Source of the DNA: Pseudeuparius sepicola
Lineage: Eukaryota; Arthropoda; Insecta; Coleoptera; Anthribidae
DNA: 64,000 nt
Assembly: GCA_963920635.1 (NCBI GenBank)
Contig: OY987301.1
Coordinates: 14,228,501-14,292,500, forward strand
Reading direction: 5' to 3'
The position numbers were made by a program, and so were the translations under genes. Shown here in pieces: positions 33,706-45,116 of the stretch. Under the pieces are notes generated by a model. That model searched no databases and was not told the origin of the DNA. It worked only from the letters and a program-made list of their open reading frames with translations. Numbering within the stretch: the first letter of the stretch is position 1; every line of letters begins with the position of its first letter.

Positions 33706-36231
33706 GTAGGTGGACTGAGCGATGGGTGACGCAGTTTAATGATATGCGTTTGGGTAATTGGATGGGTGGGGTTGAGGCAGACGTTAAAAGTGTTGTTATG
33801 AGAGGATTGATGTGTTCCTTTGCCTATTGTAGAAGGAAAACTGAAAATGGGTGAGGCTGTATTAGAAATCGAGCACGTTATAGGTATAGGTACCTATGTA
33901 TCGAAACCTTTTGAAATATAGGTGTTGACCAGTAGGTTTTATAAATAAGCCGACGGAATGTTCAGTTTCACAAGATAAGTAATAGCGTCTTGTGAATATA
34001 TAGATATACCCACGTCTTTTTCTTGGCATCTATTTAATGGGTATACCTACCTAATATCAGAAGATACCATTTCTTTCTTCTCTTATTTATTGGGCTCTTC
34101 TTTCTCCTACAGCTTCCATCTTTCAGACCAACCCTGTTCTAACAATGTTGCTAGTCTTGAATTTTTACATTATCCAGAGGCATGATTTTAAAGAACAATG
34201 GGGAATTGCAATTGAAAACGTGTCCCAACTTTAGACGCACTTTCTGTCACAAGGTATAACAATTATTAGTTTCGCCCGAAATGTTCTGTGCGCAACAGTA
34301 GGTATCTACCTTACAAAATATTTATTGCAAGCATTTTCCATAAGAAAATCTTTATGTTCCAGTCGTCTGGAAACCATTTCCCGATTAGATAAGTATATTA
34401 ATTTCCTTGGATACATTTTGATCCATTCTTAGTTTAAATCAAATTGCTGGAAATTACCTTCAGTAGGTACATTTTAATGAGATATATAAATATTACCGTT
34501 GACTAACGATATTACCTACTTTGAAATGTGATTTCCACGCTTAAGCAATTGCATTACTCTATTAAGGAAAATTTATTTTTTAAATTTTTTATATAGTTTT
34601 TATGTATTAAATTTCCCATTGACATTTTTTATTCAGAATCGAATTTTTCTCTGCAGATTTTTCAATTAATTTGGATTATTCGGAGGATTTGATCCTTATA
34701 CCTTCCCCATTCAAAACTTATTCTAGGAGCAGAGTGATGAATGAGATTCTAATGGTTTTAGACTCGGTTTCAGATAAACGTGAATGCCGTGAATCGGTTG
34801 TATTAACCAAGATGCTAATTATTATTCTTGCCTCGTTGAATTGAAGGTCTATAAAATGCTACGATACCTTTGCTGATGTAAGCGTGTAATAGACCGTCAG
34901 ATAGTGACAGATTTAGGTGCCCCATTTTCGCATACAAGCCTAGAAGAGGGTTGAAAAGTACATCGATGTTGAGTAGAATGAAGGGAAATTTACGAGTGGC
35001 CCCTGGGGATAACATATGGAAAATTCAATTTTCCTTAAAAGAAATAAAAGGTGTCTGTTGCCCATATTTTCACGCAAGCCGCAAGCAGTGTTCACTAATA
35101 CCATATACAAGCCCATTAAAGTATGAAAATGTACATCGTCACTAGCCCGAAAAACAAATTATATAATTATAACTAACATACCTATTATATATTATATTAT
35201 ATAGGAAAATCTAATTTTCCATTATGTTATATAAGTTGTTATAAGTTGCCAACAAAAAATGACTATGCAATATTTTTTATTTCATTATTTTTTGGATTTC
35301 TGGACAGTTTTCGAAGTTTCACCATCAATTTATAAAGTTTGTTATTTTAAAAGGAAAACTCCCAGTAAAAATATAAATAAAATGAGATATTTTAAAATGC
35401 AGGCATTGCAACTCTCAACTAAGTTTAAAATTACCCAGTTTCAGGAAAATAATACCTACAGAACAAATAGTTTTACATGGCAAAATGAAAGCATATTATA
35501 ATGATATAGAATAAGAAACCACGTATCTATATTAACACATTTGGAATCGATTCGAGCATATCGTCATCTCGAGACAAAATGAATGTCGATAATCAAATTT
35601 ATCAACGCTTTGGTCCTTTTTTATTCTTCTTGATTGATGAGAGGCGATAATGAAAAAAATAGAAATTTGTTCCTTTTCTCTCATGTGTAATTGGACAGCC
35701 CATAAATACTCAAAAAAATATATAAATACTATACTTAAAAATTATGTGTTTTGATCCTAAAACCCACAAAAACCGGCTTTGAATGGAATTTCAATTAAAT
35801 TTGAACGATTTTTATCACCCATATTCGAAAATATGCGCGTGAGCTTATCTTGTTATGTCATAGTATCATGATTAGGTACCAATATCAATTATTAAATTCT
35901 TCTAGGAATAATAAACATAGGGAGTCAGGTAGGTAGGCATAGGTATTTTGAGTGACAGCTTGAGCTTTTTTAAATTTATTGGATAATAGCAGGGTTGGGC
36001 AATTGGATGGGTGTAGGTTAGTTTTGATAATTTTGGAAGCTCAGTTGGAAGTGTGGTTCTGATGCCGGGTCTGACATCTTCTGATATTGATGAGTATTTT
36101 ACCTGCGTATAATTATTGGTTTGAGTAAATTGAATTATATAGGGATGGGTGAGTCAGAAATAAAATAGGTATGAAGGTAGAATAAGAAGTAGGTATCTAT
36201 ATGCAGAAAAAACGAAAGGGACGTTCCATAT
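33706..36231 (+). other. Start of intron; no other gene recognised
   Basis: GTAGGT at 33706 is a good donor. The reading frame continues only to about 33854 with loss of the exon's codon bias, as expected of intron. Bases 33860-36230 are AT-rich with scattered TACCTA/TAGGTA runs. No exon-like island was found. Confidence 0.5.
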
Positions 36232-36450
36232 TATAAATAACAAATGATGTTTAGTGGCATATCAGGTAAAGGATATCAACTGAAAAAAATGCACTCCAGC
36301 CGGGACTTGAACCCGGGACTCCGGTACCTTAGTTGGTTAAAGTGCCTACGGCCACAGTAGGAGTCCCGGGTTCAAGTCCCGGCTGGAGTGCATTTTTTTC
36401 AATTGATATCCTTTACCTGATATGCCACTAAACATCATTTGTTATTTATA
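36232..36450. mobile_element. 219-bp palindrome built from a tRNA-like sequence
   Basis: Two inverted arms of about 90 bases (36233-36322 and 36360-36449) match nearly perfectly, including GCACTCCAGCCGGGAC/GTCCCGGCTGGAGTGC and GGATATCAA.TG/CA.TTGATATCC. The 37-base loop supplies the D arm and anticodon arm of a tRNA-like fold. The arms therefore carry two opposed copies of a tRNA 3' half. This is the form of a tRNA-derived foldback element. Confidence 0.85.
36318..36390 (+). tRNA. tRNA-like cloverleaf (probable pseudo-tRNA), 73 nt
   Basis: The acceptor ACTCCGG pairs with CTGGAGT over seven pairs (one G-U). The D arm has AGTTGGTTA in the loop with three stem pairs. The anticodon arm CCTAC-GGCCACA-GTAGG has a perfect five-pair stem and a seven-base loop that would place CCA at the anticodon. 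The T arm CCGGG-TTCAAGT-CCCGG is perfect and holds a good B box. Position 33 is G where almost all tRNAs have U, one D-stem pair is missing, and the 3' half is duplicated in inverted orientation next to it. I regard it as the tRNA-related module of a repeat, not a working tRNA. Confidence 0.45.
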
Positions 36451-36747
36451 ATTATTGCAGGTACTAAAAATCTTTCTGTGTTCCATATTATGATTTTTGA
36501 CCGGAGATTTACAACTTTAGAAATAAAAAATTGGGGATTATTGCGTTGAGGCGCTAAGGTACCTATAACGACGGAAAATGTGAAAAAAAAAACATCTATG
36601 ACTCACTATTGATTTCGCCGGAAAATAAAACTTTTTTATGCGTCAAGATAAAAAGACGGGACAACGTGTAAACGGGAGCTAGACTGAAAAAATCCTTATC
36701 CTCCCGGAATTTTTTTAAGGTGGATAACTTTTTTATTAAAGGAAATA
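36451..36747. other. No gene recognised
   Basis: AT-rich spacer up to the TA of the Tc1 element. Confidence 0.5.
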
Positions 36748-38358
36748 CACTCACCGGCACGAAAAACGGAGCACTTACAATTTTTATTTAAAAAATGTGA
36801 AATTTTAATACTTTGCGATGGTATCTTATTATAATAAGTTAAACGCAAACAACAACATGTTTTAAGTAATTTCTAATAACAATTGGGCGCTTTTTTTTTT
36901 TAAATAAAAACTTTTGTTACAATTTAAAAAATTAGAACGATAAACCCACATTGGTGTTGTGGCAAAATGTCCTTAAATGAATCAAAACTTAAACGATTTT
37001 TGAGCAAAAACTAATGAGGAGCATTTTTAATAACGGGTATTACCCCCGCGAGCTCGAATGATTGCATGCATTCTCCGTGGCATGCCTAAAATCAAATGGC
37101 GAATGTCCTCTTGAGGAATAAGGTCCCATTCCTCTAAAAGAGCTTGTTTCAACTGATTTATGGTTAAAGGAGCAGGAACACGACTTCGCATTCTTCGCCC
37201 AAGCATGTCCCAAACATGTTCAATAGGGTTCGCATCTGGACTTAACGCTGGCCACTCCAAAACAGGAATGTTTACATCATTTAAATACTGTTGAGTGATT
37301 CTTGCGGTATGAGGTCTGGCATTATCATGCATCAGAAGAAAGTTATTTCCAATAAAATCAACATACGGGACAACAAAATCTTGGAGAATTTCATCAATGT
37401 ACCTGGCAGCAGTTAAGGAGCCTCTTGGAACGATGTACAACTCAGTGTGTGCCTCCAGAGAAATTCCAGCCCACACCATTACTGAACCTCCTTGGTATCC
37501 TACTCTAGGACTGAAGGTACATTCTGCAAAACGCTCTTGTGGTCTTCGCCATACTCTGTCGCGACCATCTGGAGATCGCAGGCTAAACCTGGACTCATCA
37601 GTAAATAAAATTCGCCCCCAATCATTTTCACCCCAGTGCTCATGCTTTCTGGCAAACCGAAGTCGCGCAACACGATGACGCCTAAGAAGCTCTGGACCTG
37701 TTGCAGGTCTACGACTGGTAAGATTGGCCTCTCCAAGTCTTCGTCTAACTGTACGTTCGCTTACATTGGTATTCCGAACATGATGAAGTCTATTTCTGAT
37801 TTCTACAGCTGTAGCACGACGATCTCGTAGACTTTGCAAGAGGATGAAGCGATCATCATGAGCGTTAGTTTTTCGTTGGGGACCAGTTCCAGGTCGTCTG
37901 GTGTAAGCTCTAGTTTCCAAAAAACGTGTATAAATACGGTGCACAGTGCTATTGGATACGGCATATTGTTGGGCAACATATCGCTCAGTTCTTCCGTCTT
38001 GAAGCAACGCAACAATAGCAGCCGCTGTTTCAGGATTAACAGCCATATTTTTACCTTAAATAAACGCAGTACAGCTTTGAACTGTTTCACTTCTTTAAAC
38101 TCAGACTTGTCAAAACAATAAAAACAAAAGAAAAGTCATGGCCAACTAAGACTTGTGTACTTTTTAATTTTTGGAAATTTTTATTCAAAACAGTCTAGTC
38201 TTGCTTTTCAAATAAACGTTTAATTGTTGTTAGATATTACTTAAAACATGTTGTTGTTTGCTTTTAACTTATTATAATAATAAACCATTGCAAAGTATTA
38301 AAATTTTACATTTTTTAAATAAAAATTATAAGTGCTCCGTTTTTCGTGCCGGTGAGAG
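36748..38358 (-). mobile_element. Complete Tc1-family transposon
   Basis: The TIRs begin CACTCACCGGCACGAAAAAC (left) and CTCTCACCGGCACGAAAAAC (right, complement) and extend about 145 bp with few differences, through GGAGCACTTA and CAACAACATGTTTTAAGTAAT. TA dinucleotides flank both ends (36746-36747 and 38359-38360). The 1611-bp length, single uninterrupted transposase frame and intact ends are those of an autonomous Tc1 element, so this is the youngest-looking DNA transposon in the window. Confidence 0.95.
37027..38046 (-). CDS. Tc1-like transposase, 339 aa, DD34E
   Basis: Cut-and-paste transposase acting in the nucleus on its own TIRs with TA target preference. Residues 1-110 form the bipartite helix-turn-helix DNA-binding region (VAQQYAVSNSTVHRIYTRF near 24-42; a second HTH ending in SERTVRRRLGEANL near 96-109). 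The catalytic RNase H-like domain has FTDES with D150, MHDNARPHTA with D241 and SPDANPIEHVWD with E276; 34 residues separate D241 and E276, the Tc1 signature. GGSVMVWAGIS lies between, as usual. The length matches family norms and there are no stops or frameshifts. The ATG used gives MAVNPETAAA, directly before the first helix. All catalytic residues are present, so activity is plausible but unproven. Confidence 0.95.
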   Translation of the reverse strand: MAVNPETAAAIVALLQDGRTERYVAQQYAVSNSTVHRIYTRFLETRAYTRRPGTGPQRKTNAHDDRFILLQSLRDRRATAVEIRNRLHHVRNTNVSERTVRRRLGEANLTSRRPATGPELLRRHRVARLRFARKHEHWGENDWGRILFTDESRFSLRSPDGRDRVWRRPQERFAECTFSPRVGYQGGSVMVWAGISLEAHTELYIVPRGSLTAARYIDEILQDFVVPYVDFIGNNFLLMHDNARPHTARITQQYLNDVNIPVLEWPALSPDANPIEHVWDMLGRRMRSRVPAPLTINQLKQALLEEWDLIPQEDIRHLILGMPRRMHAIIRARGGNTRY

Positions 38359-38460
38359 TAGATAATTTTTCAAGGCGCTTTCAGTTTTTTTCGAAACTGA
38401 CTTAACTTGTTATAGATAGAAAGAAAATTCCCTGCCAATTATTTTTCCCTTACTTCAGTT

Positions 38461-38541
38461 ATATCAAAGACAATCCTAGATGGGATTGTCTTTGCATATA
38501 TTACATGCAAAGACAGTGCCATCTAGGATTGTCTTTGATAT
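38461..38541. repeat. Double hairpin, 23-bp outer arms
   Basis: ATATCAAAGACAATCCTAGA at 38461 pairs exactly with TCTAGGATTGTCTTTGATAT ending at 38541 (23 bp in all). The loop contains a second stem TGTCTTTGCAT/ATGCAAAGACA, so the unit GTCTTTG occurs four times. It may be a palindromic MITE core. Confidence 0.85.
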
Positions 38542-38689
38542 TATAAGGAAACGTTTTTTGTAAGACTGAACATACCAACGTGTGCGTCTGCTTTCCATTG
38601 TAGGTACCTATATACCGTTAAACAGAAAAAGTCTATTATCTATTTTTAGAATTTAGCGAGGAGTAATTTTCACTTCTGCGCATAACAAA

Positions 38690-39230
38690 AAAAATGATTA
38701 AGGAGGAGATTTAATTACCGAGAAACGCCCAGCATAATCTCTTCATTAAGCAAGCCAAAGTGGCATATGGGCATAAGACAACACAATTTAACAGTTAGCA
38801 GTAGAAGATGCATTAATTTCACAAGGATTCGCTGCGATGCTGCGGCCGCAAGCCGCCGTAATATAGAAACGTCGAACGGAAAAAATTAAAAGCGAATTGA
38901 CAATTTAACGGCCATAACGTCGAATTATATTTTACGACTCCGTCCGCAATATTAAGACATTTTATCGCGTTTTTTTTAACGACTGGGGAATTTCCCAGCG
39001 TTCATGCAAGTTATACCTTCACGCTTGGAGAGGGCACCGCTTCCCGGAGAGTTGTATATATGGATGTCTGGGGGAAAATGCTATTAGTTTGCAATTATAG
39101 ATTTTAGGGAGAGGCATTCCGGTTTATAACTTCATTTATGGCGAACGAAGAGATTCGTTCGCCTCGAACTTCATCAGCGAATCAATCTAGCTTCTGAGTT
39201 ATAAAACCTGCATCATGGGTCAACAGGACT
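38690..39230. other. Mixed-GC island, candidate regulatory DNA
   Basis: Contains TTAATTACCGAG, TTTAACGGCCATAACG and repeated CpGs in otherwise AT-rich sequence, with no open frame. Within the presumed intron of the Msx-like gene. Confidence 0.35.
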
Positions 39231-39547
39231 TGTAGATGCCAGCACGTTACTAGACAATAGATATAAAAAAATATTCGCTAAGAATATAAGTTTTTATTCA
39301 GATCTTATTAGTTTGCTGGGATGATTTGTATCCGATTTAGATTCAATTAAATTTAGTAGGTATTCGGTATGCTATTATAGGTATACATTTTGAGTGGATA
39401 GAACCGCACAAAAAATAGTCATGGGTAGGTCCAGGCGCGGCTTTCTCTATAAGGTCATTTGGACCTAATTTATTTCAATTTTTTTCTATTTTCAAAAACT
39501 ATTACTATTGGAGTCAAAAACTATTACTAATGGAGTCAAGATTACTA

Positions 39548-40306
39548 ATGTCTAATAATAATTCATTCCTATCCGCAGCCGTTTGGCCGTACCTATTTTA
39601 AATTGACCTCACGGGTTATCCACAAAGATAAATGCATTGTAAGTGAGACAGAGACAACAGCATACGCGCCCGCTCTGAAACCGAAAAGAGCCAAGTAGAT
39701 GACGAAATCGTCGACGGCCGACCATTCATAATGTATGCTTTAAGGTTTCACATAGCCAGTCAACTACAATCACAACTGTTCGGTGTGGGAGGCTTATAGT
39801 GCTATAGCAGAACTGTTATGTGGTGTTTCACAATATTTGCAAAAGTGTGTTGACAGTAGTACTTACAAAATGACGTCGAATAAAAGAAAAGTGCATGCTA
39901 TCATGCGCCTTTTGTTTAAAAAAAGTTAATGTTAAATATTTTTCGTAAATATAAGAAGAAGAAAAGGTATTGGGCGAAAACGCCTTTATTAAGCAGACTA
40001 ATACGTTTTGACTGAATCATATTAACAGTAGACGGATATATCCAAAATTTTACACGTCTCCCATATACGAAAAACATATTGAGGTGACTTTAAATGTCCC
40101 ATAGACATTCGTTGTATGGATATAATTCGATTAGATGATTACATTTTTTCATCTGAAAATTAGAAATATTTCTAGTTATAACAGTATCTGCGATAACAGT
40201 GTACTCCGATCACATCGGCATTCGCTTGGCAGCGGAACCACGCCCACCAAACAGTCACTGCGATCACGGCGCGCGCCGAATGTCAGGCATGGGCTAAAAT
40301 AGCGTA
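39548..40306 (+). repeat. Dispersed repeat family B, copy 2
   Basis: Inverted counterpart of 1701..2449. It begins ATGTCTAATAATAATTCATT and ends TAAAATAGCGTA. Relative to copy 1 it holds an extra block near 39968-40075 and lacks the stretch corresponding to 1735-1830. Its version of the MSNNNSFLSAA frame is broken early. Confidence 0.75.
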
Positions 40307-41799
40307 CGATGTTATCAATGAGATCGCAGATTCAAAATTTTGTTGTGATCTTTGCATTGCTCCTTATTTTTGAGGTGTTGGTTGAGGTCTCATCGTCTTC
40401 AGTCTTCATTAATTTTTATTGCTGTCTGTTGCGGAAGTAGCTGCCGGGATTTGATGAAATATAATATTATAAATTGCAATAATGATAACTAATATTCCAC
40501 CTATGCAACTTGATTTAAAAAAGTATATAGGCAAGAAAAATATCTCGATTTTCATTGGTTTCTAGAATTTTTATTGTGTGGTATTTAAAAAAAATGGTAA
40601 AAACCCGTTTTAAGGGATGCCCAATCCAGTGGGGTAGTCAGAATTTTTATAAAGATATGTCTCATATGATTTTTTCAATTTTGCCCCAAAAAATAATAGG
40701 TATATAATCGTAGTAGGCCTTGTTTTTTTTAATAAAATGTGTCGTTTTGTACTAAAGTACAATTTTTGATAAGCTATCGTTAAAAAATTCTACCAAAATC
40801 GGATTGCAAATACAAACTTTATGGCAGTGTTCCGGTCTGAAGTGAATCAGAATATATTATACCAACGAAAGTTCTGATATTATATATCTATGTATTAGAC
40901 TACAATAATGTTTTCTTTATTCCTAACGAATTGAAGTAAATAACAAGCAAATATTTGTTACTGTTGCTTCATTTTATTAACTCAGAAACTTAACTAAATA
41001 TTTTCGCAGTTTTGTTTTCGGTCCTGTATTACAGGTTCTTATACACTTGCTATGTATATAGGTAACAAACACCTTAAACATACAAACACAATAATTATCG
41101 ACTTGCTTGTTGACTTGAAGCTATTATCGAACATAATGTTCAAAGGTGTTAAACCGAATGGCTAAAGTCAACACATTAGAAAAATCTAATCACTAATCAC
41201 ACTTGCGTTCTCCGCCCTGTTGCAAATGGTGTTAGAACGATGGCAGATATAAATACCCACGTCCAATAAAAATTGTTAAACAGTAGGAATTTATTATCAT
41301 TTCAACTAATTGCGGATAACCTGAAATTATCTCGGTGTCCATCTGCTTTATGGCACGTTAGCTCGCCTGACACACACAATAAACTCGCCAGCACAGTATG
41401 CAATTTATATAAATACAAATAAATGCAAAGTACCAATTATCACATAATCGTCCAGAGTGCATACAGTCAAATCGATGCCAATTACGAAAGGAAGACTGTT
41501 AGTCTCTTGTAATGATCCTCTGTTTGGTTTCAACACTTCGTATTATACGGTATACAGCTTTCTAAAGCGCATAAATACTTCTGTGGTACCTATAAACAAT
41601 GAGAAGCGCAAGCAGTTTAGCTTATCCTATCTTGGATTTCCAAGAACTTATAACCGAATGCTTCCTTTTTAAGAGAAGTAGAAGTGGTACTATATTGGAT
41701 CTGCATGCGCACGCGTTTAATGTTGCCAAAAAACTGTTTCCTATTTTATGATGACTTGAATTATTTAACAAGTTGTCAATAGATTTTGTCTTTTCTATA
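40307..41799. other. No gene recognised
   Basis: AT-rich, with no domain-bearing frame on either strand. Confidence 0.5.
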
Positions 41800-43921
41800 C
41801 AGGGTGTTTCATAATTGCATGCTGATCCGGCAGGGGGATATTCCTTGGGCGATTTTAAGACAAAATTTTCATATTAACATAGGTCCGGAAACGCTTCATT
41901 TTCGATATACAGGGCGGTAAAAATTGAATAAAAAATCGGTTTTTCTTCAATATTTCGGAGACTGGTTTAGATATTTTTTTGATATTCAGTACACGATATC
42001 TGCGTGTAAAAGCAAGTATTTTAACAAAAAAACATTTGTTCTGATTCCACCAGTGGCGTCCCCACAAACAGGTCGATACACATTTTTGAGAAAAAAAATG
42101 TGACGCCAATGCTATTTTTCAAAATAAGAATTATTTTCCTAGTCTTTGTTGTGTGTCTATCAAAAATGATCTCTTGACTTTTTGGCCTACGACGGACGGT
42201 TTCCGAATTAAAAAATAAAAAGCATTTACTTGCTATGCCGCTATGGCAGATTAATTTATTATTGAAATCTTAACAATGAAATTAATTAAATCATATCAGG
42301 TGTTGAAAATGTCGACCACCTGCAAGTATGCACGCCTCAACTCTTCTCATAGATTCGCGTACTCATTGAAAAATTCCTGGCGTATTTCTTATAGTGTTGC
42401 AGTAATCTGTTATGCGATTTCTCAGTTCTTCTTCAGTTTGGATTGGGGTGCTATAAACTAAGGTTTTAAGATGGCCCCATAAGAAATAATCTAGACTGTT
42501 CAGGTCAGGGGATCTAGGCGGCCATAATTCTGTTCCTGCTCTGCCTATCCAGCGATTATTGTAATTTTGGTCCAAATAGGCACGTGCCAAAACATTAAAA
42601 TGCGCAGGGGCACCATCGTGCATAAACCACATTCGATTTCGGATTAAAACGGGGACATCTTCCAACAGCACTGGTAAATCATTTTCAAGAAAGTGACGAT
42701 AATTTTCTCCATTTAATCTTCCTGGCAGAAAAAAGGGTCCAATTAAATAGTCGTCAACAATTCCTGCCCACACATTTACCGAGAATTGTTCTTGGTGATT
42801 TACTTCGACGATTGCATGCGGGTTCTCTTCAGCCCAAAAGTGATTGTTGTGGAAGTTTCTAATTGCATTTCGGGAAAAACTGGCTTCATCAGTAAATAAT
42901 ACTTCTCTGTCAAATAGTGGATTTTCAACAATTTTTTGAATAAACCATTGGCAGAAATTTATACGAAATGGAAAATCCCGAGGCAGTAAGGCCTGAACCC
43001 GTTGAATATGGTAAGGGTATAACAAAAAATCGTGAAGTATCCTCCAGACTAAAATATGGGAGATATTCAAATTACTAGCAATTTTCCTTGTGCTTATTTC
43101 GGGATTTTGCTCAACTGAATTAAGAACAGCTATTTCAGTTTCTTCTGTTCTTGCGATTCGTTGTGCCCCTTTTAAGTGGTGATCGGGTTTAAAACATCCC
43201 TTCTCGCGTAGTCTCCTATGAACGCTTGAAAAAGTTCTTGCATCTGGCACAATTCTTTGCGGAAAACGCTCTGCATACAGTCGCCTGGCTTCAAATGCAT
43301 TTCCATCCGCAAGACCGTACATGTAATGAATATCGGCAAACTCGGCATTCTCAAACATATTTTCTTATACTTATATCAATCACTCACATTCAGATAAAGT
43401 ATTGAAGTGAAAAATTTGACACTTGGTTGTAAACACAAAACTAAATCTCAGTGGCCTACTAGATTTTAAATAATAAATAGCGGCATAGCAAGTAAATGCT
43501 TTTTATTTTTTAATTCGGAAACCGTCCGTCGTAGGCCAAAAAGTCAAGAGCTCATTTTTGATAGACACACAACAAAAACTAGGGAAATAATTCTTATTTT
43601 GAAAAATAGCATTGGCGTCACATTTTTTTTCTCAAAAATGTGTATCGATCTGTTTGTGGGGACGCCACTGGTGGAATCAGAACAAATGTTTTTTTGTCAA
43701 AATACTTGCTTTTATACGCAGATATCGTGTACTGAATATCAAAAAAATATCTAAACCAGTCTCCGAAATATTGAAGAAAAACCGATTTTTTCTTCAATTT
43801 TTACCGCCCTGTATATCGAAAATGAAGCGTTTCCGGACCTATGTTAATATGAAAATTGTGTCTTAAAATCGCCCAAGGAATATCCTCCTGCCGTATCAGC
43901 ATGCAATTATGAAACACCCTG
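41800..43921 (-). mobile_element. Mariner-like (DD41D) transposon with about 440-bp TIRs
   Basis: Both ends read CAGGGTGTTTCATAATTGCA inward and are bordered by TA (41798-41799, 43922-43923). The arms match from 41800 to about 42243 and from about 43478 to 43921, with few differences and small indels. Such long TIRs are unusual for mariner-like elements, which typically have about 30 bp. The transposase lies between the arms. Confidence 0.93.
42363..43358 (-). CDS. Mariner-like transposase, 331 codons, truncated by a late stop
   Basis: Residues 1-115 are the HTH DNA-binding region (ARTFSSVHRRLREKGCF near 40-56; STRKIASNLNISHILVWRIL near 89-108). The catalytic domain shows FTDEASF with D157, FMHDGAPAHF with D248, and WPPRSPDLNSLDYFLWG with D290; 41 residues separate the last two, giving DD41D. 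After residue 331 a TGA (42363-42365) stops the frame, but the same frame then continues for over 20 codons as VRESMRRVEACILAGGRHF to another stop. That stretch matches the usual mariner C-terminal (R-V-x-A-C-I-x-A-x-G-x-H-F), so the TGA is a nonsense mutation that removes the tail. The three acidic catalytic residues are intact. Confidence 0.92.
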   Translation of the reverse strand: MFENAEFADIHYMYGLADGNAFEARRLYAERFPQRIVPDARTFSSVHRRLREKGCFKPDHHLKGAQRIARTEETEIAVLNSVEQNPEISTRKIASNLNISHILVWRILHDFLLYPYHIQRVQALLPRDFPFRINFCQWFIQKIVENPLFDREVLFTDEASFSRNAIRNFHNNHFWAEENPHAIVEVNHQEQFSVNVWAGIVDDYLIGPFFLPGRLNGENYRHFLENDLPVLLEDVPVLIRNRMWFMHDGAPAHFNVLARAYLDQNYNNRWIGRAGTELWPPRSPDLNSLDYFLWGHLKTLVYSTPIQTEEELRNRITDYCNTIRNTPGIFQ

Positions 43922-43955
43922 TATATCATATTATGTATACTAATATTTCCATATA

Positions 43956-45116
43956 CCGGGTGTCCCAGAATATGTGGACAATCTCCCGGATTTATACAGG
44001 GGACGTTAAAATAACATGAGAAGTTCCTATAAAAAATTTTCCCAGAGAGCCCCCTACGGAGATACAGGGTGTTAAAGTTCTTTTTTGAAATTAAATTATG
44101 GCAATATCTCCCAAAGTCCCAAAATAATCAAGCTGCTGAACTGAAATTTGGCACTGCTATGTTTTAGGCGATGGAGAATAAGCTGAAGGCTTCAATTTTT
44201 ACGTATCTCACAGAGGGCGCCACTTGCACTATTTTTGGATCGTGTTATAGCTCGTAACTTTTTTGAGGCTATCTTTTTGATCTTGCGGGTCCATCATTTT
44301 AGTAGATCTTTTCATTCTGCAACAAAGAGGTACCTACTCTTGTCTCATAACGATAAAGTCAACCGTTTGCGTTGAAATTGGTAAAACGTTCCTCAAGACA
44401 CCTGTTAACTTCAACATTCGAAACATAAAATCTTAATCTACCGCTTTCAAACGTTACAGACCGACTGTACCATATAAACTGAGAAAAAAATCCCTATGAA
44501 CAATGTACCAAAAATTATTCGCCTTCAAAATGGAAAGGATTGAATTTGACAAAATTTGGACACCCTATTTCAAGAAAACCAATGGTGTTTTGTCCAATGT
44601 CCATTTGGCATTTGGCATTTTTTTCTTCATTTTGAATGTACAGTCGATGTGAAAAATTTGAAAGCGGTAGGAGAAAGTTTTATGTTTTGAATGTTGAAGC
44701 TTAACAGGTGTTTTAGGGCACGTTTCGCCAATTTCAACGCAAACGGTTGATTTTATCATTATGAAACAATAAGAGTACCTCTTTGTTGCAGAATGAAAAG
44801 ATGTACCTACTAAAATGATGGACCTGCAAGACCAAAAAGATAACCGATAACCTCAAAAAAATTACGAGCTATAACACGATCCAAAAATAGTGCAAGTGGC
44901 GCCCTCTGTGAGATACGTAAAAATTGATGTCTTCAGCTTATTCTCCATCGCCTAAAACCCAGCAGTGCCAAATTTTAGTTCAGCAGCTTGATTATTTTGG
45001 GAGATATTGCCATAATTTAATTTCAAAAAAGAACTTCAATACCCTGAACTTGTCATGTTATTTTAACGTCCCCTGTTTAAATCCGGGAGATTGCCCACAT
45101 ATTCTGGGACACCCTG
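43956..45116. mobile_element. Large foldback MITE, about 520-bp arms
   Basis: CGGGTGTCCCAGAATATGTG at the left mirrors its near complement at the right, with TA on both sides (43954-43955, 45117-45118). The arms share AATCTCCCGGATTT, CCAAAATAATCAAGCTGCTG, CAGAGGGCGCCACTTGCACT and GTTTGCGTTGAAATTGG, ending near 44470 and 44650. It starts only about 32 bp beyond the mariner-like element. There is no transposase. Confidence 0.92.

Noticed and set aside
33086..33854. Several other frames overlapping the Msx-like exon, up to 207 codons
   Set aside because: Only the 33249 frame contains the eh1 motif and ends at a good donor; the rest are open because of high GC content.
36318..36390. Functional tRNA gene
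   Set aside because: G at position 33, an incomplete D stem and inverted duplication of its 3' half make a working tRNA unlikely.
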